A DNA stretch of 64,000 nucleotides from Rhizobium sp. Leaf371 (GTDB taxonomy: Bacteria; Pseudomonadota; Alphaproteobacteria; Rhizobiales; Rhizobiaceae): NCBI RefSeq assembly GCF_001424045.1, contig NZ_LMQB01000001.1, forward strand, positions 1,001,335-1,065,334, written 5' to 3'. A model generated the notes under the pieces. It worked only from the letters and a program-made list of their open reading frames with translations. It was not told the DNA's origin and made no database searches. A program made the translations under genes and the position numbers. Below, in pieces: positions 58,524-64,000 of the stretch (position 1 is its first letter; each line of letters starts with the position of its first letter).

Positions 58524-59477
58524 TCATGCTTCGTCGTTCTTAGCGCCGAGCGCAAAATCCCAAGCACGAGTAAACATCGTTTCAAAGTCGGATTGCTCTA
58601 AAAACCCATGCTTCTCAACGACGGCGTCGAAGATCTTTTGTGACAGAATCCGCCTTCCTGCGGCAGTTTCAAGCATATTTGTCGAGTCCGCTTGATTACT
58701 CATGAGATATCCGTTTATAAGCGCAGAAATGTAAATAAAAATCTCACTTCGCTTTGCAACGGCGTCTCTGAGTAGAGCTGAGTGCAATTGTTTGTCAACA
58801 TTTACGCCTTTCAATGAGTATTTTAGAAAACTGTTTCTTTCAACGTTACGGTCAACAATGTTTTCAATTGCGCGCTCAATTCGATCTATTTTTCGATTCA
58901 GAAACTCTGCCTGCGTCAACTCTTCGTTGCCAAGTTTCTTTGCGGTAATGTGCTTGAAGTTACGCAAAAACGGTGAATATTCGGGATCGGCTTTGGACGT
59001 TTTTACTGTGCTGGTAATTGCGGCTGCCACTTTCGCCTTGAAAGCTATCACGTCGTCAAAGCGAAGGTCTTTCCGATAACCAATATGTTTGATCGGAGAC
59101 GTGTCGAAGGAGTAATCGGTCGCGTTGTCTTTGACGATGATAACCGGTTTATCGAACGCCAGACGAAGGCCTAACTCAAACATCACGTTGGCGTTTTTGC
59201 CGCTTACGTCACATACCACGATTTCATCATCGTGAATGTTCTGCACGATGTTGGTATGAATGACCTGAATTTCGTCGCTGTCGCTTACCAGCCTTGCGTT
59301 ATAGCCAGCACTCTGGATCGCTTCCGACAGCATCACAAGAACCCTTCCCCAATGAGCAGGTTCATACCCGGGCATATCAGCGATAGGCATGATAACACCG
59401 CAAGGCTTCCGATCATCTTCCCGTTGCTCCCCTTCGTTGGAGACGTCCACTCCGCCCTTATTGCTTTTCCCGGTCAC
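58524..59477 (-). CDS. Nucleoside deoxyribosyltransferase / TIR-like Rossmann protein
   Basis: The 317-residue protein has an N-terminal Rossmann domain (about 25-165) of the kind found in many defence-associated stand-alone proteins: GVIMPIADMPGYEPAHWGRV, LVSDSDEIQVIHTNIVQNI, VVCDVSGKNANVMFELGLRL and DKPVIIVKDNATDYSFDTS. The Glu in VMFELG matches the catalytic position of deoxyribosyltransferase and TIR-like enzymes. The C-terminal half is helical (RKIDRIERAIENIVDR) and not recognised. A nucleotide- or NAD-cleaving effector role is inferred. It lies alone on the minus strand in the second element. Confidence 0.65.
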   Translation of the reverse strand: MTGKSNKGGVDVSNEGEQREDDRKPCGVIMPIADMPGYEPAHWGRVLVMLSEAIQSAGYNARLVSDSDEIQVIHTNIVQNIHDDEIVVCDVSGKNANVMFELGLRLAFDKPVIIVKDNATDYSFDTSPIKHIGYRKDLRFDDVIAFKAKVAAAITSTVKTSKADPEYSPFLRNFKHITAKKLGNEELTQAEFLNRKIDRIERAIENIVDRNVERNSFLKYSLKGVNVDKQLHSALLRDAVAKRSEIFIYISALINGYLMSNQADSTNMLETAAGRRILSQKIFDAVVEKHGFLEQSDFETMFTRAWDFALGAKNDEA

Positions 59478-59540
59478 ACCAACCCCTAATTACCCGCACT
59501 GATCGACAACCCTTATAGCCTGCAATCTACAGCACATTGA

Positions 59541-59741
59541 TCACCGATTGACCAGACGGACCATATTGTGCGGCAAAAGCTCTATCGTCCGCCCATCAAT
59601 GTTCATCAGTGCGTCAAGGATGTCCTCTTGAGTAAACCCCTGCCCGACCAGCGGCGGACCTATCTCCAAAAGCGATACCGGAGTGTTAGACATCGCGCCT
59701 ATCCACGGTAGAAGCTCAAGGATGGCTTCAGCGGCGGTCAT
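59541..59741 (-). CDS. Small hypothetical protein
   Basis: A 66-residue product (TAAEAILELLPWIGAMSNTP, FTQEDILDALMNIDGRTIEL, LPHNMVRLVNR). The ATG overlaps the stop of the upstream zinc-ribbon gene by 4 bp, which supports translation as a unit. It is the last gene of a three-gene minus-strand set. Family unknown. Confidence 0.55.
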   Translation of the reverse strand: MTAAEAILELLPWIGAMSNTPVSLLEIGPPLVGQGFTQEDILDALMNIDGRTIELLPHNMVRLVNR

Positions 59742-60028
59742 CGCGACAAGGTGCCGATCATCAGACGATTACCCTCACGATTGCCGCACTGGCATTTGAG
59801 CTTCGTCTGAAACTCATTGAGGCTCATAGAATCCCCTGCTTGCTGTTTGACCGCAGTCATATCCAGCCAGCCGACGTGCAAACAATTCGGACATGTGCCG
59901 CCAAGGATTTCGTATTGAGGCAGATCGCCGATGAGACGCCAAAGGTCATATGCGGCGTCTCTTGCTCGTGCTGGCTTGAATGGCGCCGCCATCTCTTGCC
60001 GAAGATCGATACCCTTGCGGTGTTTCAT
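59738..60028 (-). CDS. Small protein with a zinc-ribbon-like motif
   Basis: A 96-residue product with two Cys pairs (CPNCLHVG and CQCGNREGN) about 35 residues apart, consistent with a zinc ribbon. It starts MKHRKGIDLRQEMAAPF. It overlaps the next gene by 4 bp and follows the 78-aa gene by 6 bp. Possibly a phage-type DNA-binding helper; no family is assigned. Confidence 0.6.
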   Translation of the reverse strand: MKHRKGIDLRQEMAAPFKPARARDAAYDLWRLIGDLPQYEILGGTCPNCLHVGWLDMTAVKQQAGDSMSLNEFQTKLKCQCGNREGNRLMIGTLSR

Positions 60029-60034
60029 GGCACA

Positions 60035-60271
60035 TCAAGCCTCCGGAGCGGTATCCGGTACGCGCTCAAACGACGGCTTCCAACCTCTGCCAATACCCGT
60101 GCTCAACAGACGCGATGCGATGTGCAACTGATCGCGAGCAAAATCCAATTCGAGCACGAGCGTCTTGATCGCCTCGAATGAATCGCCGTCGTGCTCTTGG
60201 ATGATGTGTCGAGCGAGAACGTCGGCAGTTACCGGCTGGTCAGTCGTCTTAAGTGCGGCGGTCGCGGTCAT
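60035..60271 (-). CDS. Small hypothetical protein, first of a three-gene set
   Basis: A 78-residue helical product (VTADVLARHIIQEHDGDSFE, LVLELDFARDQLHIASRLLS). It leads the 60271-59541 minus-strand set. Composition is typical of phage or plasmid small genes of rhizobia. Function unknown. Confidence 0.55.
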   Translation of the reverse strand: MTATAALKTTDQPVTADVLARHIIQEHDGDSFEAIKTLVLELDFARDQLHIASRLLSTGIGRGWKPSFERVPDTAPEA

Positions 60272-60528
60272 GGCAGACTCTCCATATGAGAACGAAAAGA
60301 GAACAGATGTTTTGATCTCATGCGTCTGGAGAGTCGATGCGAAGGGCGGAAATGCGATGTGGAATACGACGGAGGATGCGTGATTAGTTTTAGTTTACGT
60401 CTCGCAAACCCTTATTTTGCAGGCTGTTCAGGGACGCGTTTTTCGCTAAATGCGCAAAGACGTACAATCATGCATCCGGCTGCATCTAAAAACGCATTTA
60501 AATGGTTTATAGATTCTAGATAATATAC

Positions 60529-61122
60529 CTAATAGAGGTATAGGGAGTCAACCAACCGATATATCATGACTGACGCACCTGCGATGGCGCCAACGAAGCT
60601 GGAAAGAAAGACAAGCTTATGGAGAGGAGCAAGGATCGCAATTCTTCGCGCTTCGTTCAATCTTAGCTCTTTGCCGAGTTCTTCGAAATGCTCAACGGAT
60701 ACACCTCCCTGCATAAAGCGACCAAGTTCCGACTGAACGCTTATTCGCAAAAACGTCTGATACATCTCCCACAAAACGAACAGCGACACCGATACAATGC
60801 CCATTAGACCAACCAAGGCGGTATCGTGCTTGCCGAGCAATTCTTTCGTAAATGACCAAGTCGTGAAGTATCCGGCATAAGCGATAACAGAGACCACATT
60901 CACATACTTGCTGGTCTCTTCGCTTAGCTTCTGAAGGTGGCGGGCGATTTCATTACGGTATTCATCAGTTTGCTGCCTTATGCGCTTGGCTTCTTCCTCA
61001 AAGCGATGCTGCCGCTCGCGATGCTCTGCCGCAGAGCTATGATGCTCGATGCTCGCCCAGACGTTGTTAAGCCCCTCATAGAGGTCTCTAATATAACGTT
61101 CAACTTCTGGATCGATTGCCAT
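60529..61122 (-). CDS. Coiled-coil membrane protein
   Basis: The 197-residue protein has an N-terminal coiled coil (about 25-75; AAEHRERQHRFEEEAKRIRQ) and then four likely spans: VSVIAYAGYFTTWSFT, LVGLMGIVSVSLFVLW, VFLSSFVGAIAGASVMIYRL and the end. It is on the minus strand between small genes of the second element. Coiled coil plus membrane spans resembles some phage-exclusion proteins, but no family match can be claimed. Confidence 0.6.
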   Translation of the reverse strand: MAIDPEVERYIRDLYEGLNNVWASIEHHSSAAEHRERQHRFEEEAKRIRQQTDEYRNEIARHLQKLSEETSKYVNVVSVIAYAGYFTTWSFTKELLGKHDTALVGLMGIVSVSLFVLWEMYQTFLRISVQSELGRFMQGGVSVEHFEELGKELRLNEARRIAILAPLHKLVFLSSFVGAIAGASVMIYRLVDSLYLY

Positions 61123-61161
61123 GAGTGTCTATCTCGCCAGCGAAGCCGGGAACTAATGCAG

Positions 61162-61392
61162 TTAGCCGCGCTTCTTACGATCTTCGAACTCAACGCCGAT
61201 AGATCGTCCGACCAGCCAGCCGATTAGAGCGAACACGATAAGGGCTACGCCAAAACCGGACGTACCTTTTCCGCCTGATGCAATCCCAAAGCCCGGGAGC
61301 AACATTGCAAAGACGATGCCGATAATCATCCCTGTTGTGGCGCAGCGACAACGGGTCGATGACCAAGCGAGACGAGCGACGGTTTCATTCAT
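61162..61392 (-). CDS. Small two-span membrane protein
   Basis: A 76-residue product with two spans (TGMIIGIVFAMLLPGFGIAS and FGVALIVFALIGWLVGRSIG) joined by a Gly/Lys turn, and a charged tail (EFEDRKKRG). A GGAGGTTG site precedes the ATG. It sits directly upstream of the coiled-coil membrane gene and may be cotranscribed. Confidence 0.6.
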   Translation of the reverse strand: MNETVARLAWSSTRCRCATTGMIIGIVFAMLLPGFGIASGGKGTSGFGVALIVFALIGWLVGRSIGVEFEDRKKRG

Positions 61393-61417
61393 GTGACAAC
61401 CTCCAGTTTGAGAGAGG

Positions 61418-61783
61418 ATGCCTTATCGAGTTGTGTTGGTAAAGCGCACGGTGCAGGATAACCGTCGAACGTCACCTGACCGACTTTTGGAAGCAATAAT
61501 GGAAGAACTCGCAATTCGAGATATCACTGAACGAGGTCGTGAGCTCAAACTTGTCGTCATCAGGCGCGGGGATGAAGTTAAGGGACAGGCGAACTATAAC
61601 AACCGGCGTGTGTATACGATCGAAAATGGTGAGATCTCAACCGTGGGCTTTAGCATGACAAACGACGCCTATCGCGTATTCGTCGCGCAGCATGGGAAGG
61701 AAGCAGGTCTGCAACGCCTGTTAGATATAATCGCAGACGAACTCGCCCGGAAATGGGATTTTCTCACATATCTTTTGAAGTAA
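61418..61783 (+). CDS. Hypothetical protein
   Basis: A 121-residue product if started at 61418 after GAGAGAGG; a shorter start at 61499 (MEELAIRDITERGRELKLVV) is possible. It contains NNRRVYTIENGEISTVGFSM and ends ELARKWDFLTYLLK. An alpha/beta protein without recognised family. It diverges from the two-span membrane gene. Confidence 0.5.
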   Translation: MPYRVVLVKRTVQDNRRTSPDRLLEAIMEELAIRDITERGRELKLVVIRRGDEVKGQANYNNRRVYTIENGEISTVGFSMTNDAYRVFVAQHGKEAGLQRLLDIIADELARKWDFLTYLLK

Positions 61784-62102
61784 TCTTGCCGGGATGACGT
61801 TTCGCCCGCCCGGCGCGACCGCCGCCAGAATTCCCGCCAAATCGCCCATTAGTATGACTAATCAACAGTGACTCAGCAGATAGGTCAGTATCGCTGTCCT
61901 ATTATGTCTATTAGACATTTCTCATGATACAGACGGCTGTCGGTCGCCCTCTCCTGCCCTGTCTCGTGCCCGTGATGCGTCTCATTCGGGTAGACCTTAG
62001 CCAAACATCGTCGTGAGACACATATTACGTCTTATTAGGGTTGATTCTCTTATTCCGAGACGCTATACGATCAGGGTCTAGACCCTAACGAGACAGATAC
62101 TC
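61784..62102. promoter_or_regulatory. Candidate res site region upstream of the serine recombinase
   Basis: 319 bp without a gene. It contains two palindromes of similar core, ATGTCTA-T-TAGACAT (61904-61918) and AGGGTCTAGACCCT (62073-62086). There are also two GTCTC pentamers (61961, 61979) facing three GAGAC pentamers (62015, 62057, 62090). Paired dyads just upstream of a resolvase gene are the usual layout of res subsites and of its own operator. Confidence 0.5.
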
Positions 62103-62678
62103 ATGACCATCTACGGATATGCCCGCGTATCAACGACAGATCAGAACCTTGATCTTCAAGAAGCCGCTCTTCGTGCTGCTGGAGCAACCATCATCCGGAG
62201 CGAGAAGAAGACCGGCACCACGACAGCAGGACGAACCGAACTCGCAACCCTTATGGAGTTCGCACATGAAGGCGATACGATCCTCGTCACACGCATAGAC
62301 AGGCTTGCCAGAAGCATCGGTGACCTTGCGCGGATAGTCGAGGCTCTAACGGGTAAGGGCGTCTCTCTGAAGGCGACTGAGCAGCCTATCGATACAGCGT
62401 CACCGGCTGGTCGTGCCTTCCTTCAGATGCTTGGTGTATTCGCTGAATTCGAGACGGCGATCAGGAAAGAGCGCCAGCTTGAGGGTATCGCCGCTGCCAA
62501 GGTGAAAGGTGATGTCTATACCGGGCGTAAGGTCAGCATCGACGGTGCCAAGGTCAAGGCTCTTGCTGCTGCTGGCAAAGGTGCTACCGAAATCGCCAAG
62601 GAAATGAACATCGGCAGGGCAAGCGTCTATCGCTATCTCGGCTCAAAGGCATATAAGCAGATGGCTGCGGACGGCTGA
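62103..62678 (+). CDS. Serine recombinase / resolvase
   Basis: The 191-residue resolvase-invertase protein starts TIYGYARVSTTDQNLDLQE, which contains the catalytic serine (VSTTDQ). It has LVTRIDRLARSIGDLARIVE, LQMLGVFAEFETAIRKERQ and a C-terminal helix-turn-helix (GATEIAKEMNIGRASVYRYL). The length is standard for Tn3-type resolvases. Candidate res dyads lie directly upstream. It could resolve multimers of the excised element, pointing to a plasmid-like phase. Confidence 0.93.
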   Translation: MTIYGYARVSTTDQNLDLQEAALRAAGATIIRSEKKTGTTTAGRTELATLMEFAHEGDTILVTRIDRLARSIGDLARIVEALTGKGVSLKATEQPIDTASPAGRAFLQMLGVFAEFETAIRKERQLEGIAAAKVKGDVYTGRKVSIDGAKVKALAAAGKGATEIAKEMNIGRASVYRYLGSKAYKQMAADG

Positions 62679-63435
62679 TCGGCGGCAAATTAGCGGTCAC
62701 TCAAACAGGTGGGGTAGCTGCCACCCCCACCCCCCGCAGAAAAATCAAAGAAATTTGTTATGGTGGCTCGCCAATTTTTTATGATTTCACAGAATTCGGG
62801 TTATCGGGTGACTGGCTGATGATGGCTATGATCGACAGAAGCGCCGAAGGCGCGTTCGCTGCGCTCACGGCTCCATGATTTTGGTAATGGGATATCGTAA
62901 TATCATCCGACAGGCTCGCAAGCTTAGATGGACCGACTTGACGATGACCGGTGTGGGGCTTCTGTCTAAGTACAATGAAAAATGTCACGATTCCTATATA
63001 AATCTACTTCTATAGAGAACGTTACATATTTTCTATTGTTTTCTACCAAGAAGCCCCACACCAACCATCACCCCTGCATCCGAACAGATGCCAAACCCAA
63101 GCGATGAGAGCGAAGCGAACAGCCGACGCTCTGCGGAGGCATCACTACGCACAACAGCAGCCAATTAAAATTTTTTAAGAGAATTTCAATTTTTCAGTTG
63201 ATCGACGCTGCCTGATGTCGTATCAAGCCATCTCCCCAAAAATCAGAATCCCTTAATATAAGCGAAGAAGGAAATCGACTGGCGTTGGATTCAGTTCTTC
63301 GAGCTAATCCAATTACGTCGATTAACGTCTTAGTATAGACCTCATGAAGCATATTTGAAGCTCGGAAACCGACCATGCCAGTCGACGGTTTCCGAGCTTT
63401 ATTTGTTTCAACCTTCATGAGATTTCACACCAACT
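62679..63435. other. Structured non-coding region with nested inverted repeats
   Basis: 757 bp without a gene I can support. An inner 14-bp perfect inverted repeat (GGTGTGGGGCTTCT at 62950-62963, complement at 63049-63062) encloses 85 bp of AT-rich DNA. An outer 13-bp pair (62854-62866 with 63108-63120, one mismatch) surrounds it. Shorter hairpins lie at 62841-62853 and 62891-62904. A strong hairpin ends the region at 63358-63399. This looks like a replication origin or a structured RNA locus. Confidence 0.5.
63358..63403 (+). terminator. Long hairpin with T-rich tail
   Basis: A perfect 14-bp stem (AAGCTCGGAAACCG / CGGTTTCCGAGCTT) with a 14-nt loop followed by TTATTTG. It lies 33 bp before the P-loop gene and may terminate or attenuate transcription from the non-coding region. 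Confidence 0.6.
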
Positions 63436-63720
63436 ATGAAAGACCTTACACCCTTCTATTACGTCGATGGACCCATGGGCTCTGGCAAGTCCTACGTTAC
63501 CGAAAAGATGATTGAGGCGAGCGACGAGCACTCCGAGCGCTTCGTTATCGGCACTCAGCTTACCGCCCTATCAGAACAGTATGCAGAGAAACTGTCCGAA
63601 GAGGACGTTTCAGCCAGAGCGGTCTCATTGAAGACTTCTCCCGCTGGCGTCGGCAAGTCATATCAAAAAGCCCGATCAGATGACGATTTACAGGTAACGG
63701 TGGCAAACCAGACCGTTGTC
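63436..63720 (+). pseudogene. P-loop NTPase gene truncated by an IS21-type insertion
   Basis: The first 95 codons survive: FYYVDGPMGSGKSYVTEKMI contains a Walker A motif, followed by RFVIGTQLTALSEQYAEKLS and SPAGVGKSYQKARS. This looks like the start of a helicase- or Zot-like phage/plasmid NTPase. The frame ends one codon into the inserted element (TGT TGA are the first six bases of the IS end). The rest should lie beyond the other end of the IS, outside the window. Confidence 0.65.
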
Positions 63721-63751
63721 TGTTGATTTCCACTGAGAGCTGACCCGGCGC

Positions 63752-63909
63752 AGCGTTATATTTCCATTGAGAATTGACCCATGTTTCAACCGTCCCCTGC
63801 ATGTTTTCAGCGGGGGCTCTGGAGTGATCGAGCGTTATATTTCCATTGAGAATTGACCCATGTTTCAACCGTCCCCTGCATGTTTTCAGCGGGGGCTCTG
63901 GAGTGATCG
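63752..63909 (+). repeat. Perfect tandem duplication, 2 x 79 bp
   Basis: Copies at 63752-63830 and 63831-63909 are identical and each contains one internal IS21 terminal repeat, so the IS end has an extra transposase-binding repeat. Confidence 0.9.
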
Positions 63910-63911
63910 AC

Positions 63912-64000
63912 ATGGCGTTACTGAGCGTGATCCGGCGCTGGCATTTTCGAGAGCGTCTATCAATCCGGGAGATTTGCCGCAGGACCGGCTTATCCCGGAA
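63912..64000 (+). CDS. istA: IstA transposase, N-terminus only
   Basis: 29 codons are visible (MALLSVIRRWHFRERLSIRE then ICRRTGLSR), the helix-turn-helix start of IS21-family IstA. The gene runs off the right edge; istB should follow. The ATG lies 3 bp after the tandem 79-bp repeats, which therefore carry its promoter and ribosome site. Confidence 0.82.
   Translation, partial: MALLSVIRRWHFRERLSIREICRRTGLSR

Larger units (their letters stand above)
56407..64000. mobile_element. Left part of a second integrative element at tRNA-Asn (continues past the window)
   Basis: From tRNA-Asn rightward the content changes to a tyrosine integrase, phage-like small genes, a deoxyribosyltransferase/TIR-like protein, a serine resolvase, structured non-coding DNA and an IS21-type insertion. 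The GC content is lower than in the core. The far attachment site is outside the window, so the right boundary is not known. Confidence 0.65.
63721..64000 (+). mobile_element. Left end of an IS21-family element
   Basis: The end begins TGTTGATTTCCACTGAGAGC, a form of the IS21-family terminus. Related repeats TTTCCATTGAGAATTGACCC follow at 63761 and 63840, the multiple terminal repeats typical of IS21. The istA gene begins at 63912. The element continues past the window. Confidence 0.82.

Noticed and set aside
62779..62988. 69-codon minus-strand frame in the structured region
   Set aside because: It overlaps an arm of the inverted repeat and has no ribosome site or protein-like pattern.
63194..63418. 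74-codon minus-strand frame
   Set aside because: Its start lies inside the 14-bp hairpin and the sequence shows no family; the hairpin explains the region better.
63752..63909. CRISPR-like repeats
   Set aside because: Only two adjacent 79-bp copies without spacers; explained as a tandem duplication in an IS end.

Overview
The window is chromosomal DNA of an alphaproteobacterium of the order Hyphomicrobiales (Rhizobiales), most like Rhizobiaceae. Evidence: high GC, a glnB-glnA pair behind a sigma-54-type promoter, alphaproteobacterial SOS boxes (GAAC-N7-GAAC) at lexA and between uvrA and ssb, an IalB-family protein, and housekeeping blocks in rhizobial order (rlpA-dac-tmk-holB-metG-tatD-MBL; gyrA-coaD-ppi-ppi-queA-tgt). 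Genus cannot be fixed from sequence reading alone.

Layout. 0-12.4 kb is core: IalB-like protein, HspQ, glnA/glnB, bifunctional NAD(P)HX repair enzyme, DUF72, uvrA/ssb/lexA and small secreted or membrane proteins. 12.4-20.5 kb is patchy accessory DNA: an AT-rich islet with one small gene, a VirK/YbjX protein, a broken DUF3102 gene, tRNA-Cys, a 3-hydroxyacyl-CoA dehydrogenase, and an anion symporter divergent from a LysR regulator.

20516-34910 is a complete integrative mobilizable element in the 3' end of tRNA-Ser(UGA). It has 61-bp flanking repeats, a tyrosine integrase next to the displaced tRNA fragment, a replication-initiator-like protein, a TTCGAA-rich repeat region, MobC, and a relaxase with a nested out-of-frame gene. 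Its cargo is a tightly overlapping block of restriction/defence-type genes: Mrr endonuclease, MmeI-like methyltransferase, an EVE-like plus GIY-YIG-like fusion, an SF2 helicase and a second GIY-YIG-like protein. I did not recognise this block as a named system, and it is the best candidate for something undescribed.

34.9-56.5 kb returns to core genes, interrupted by one DDE insertion sequence with a remnant of a related copy beside it. It includes a DD-carboxypeptidase homologue with two lost catalytic motifs, several tiny membrane-protein genes, gyrA and tRNA-Asn.

56.4-64.0 kb is the start of a second integrative element behind tRNA-Asn: a tyrosine integrase, a deoxyribosyltransferase/TIR-like Rossmann protein, small phage-like and membrane proteins, a serine resolvase with candidate res sites, a 757-bp structured non-coding region, and a P-loop gene truncated by an IS21-family element that runs off the right edge.
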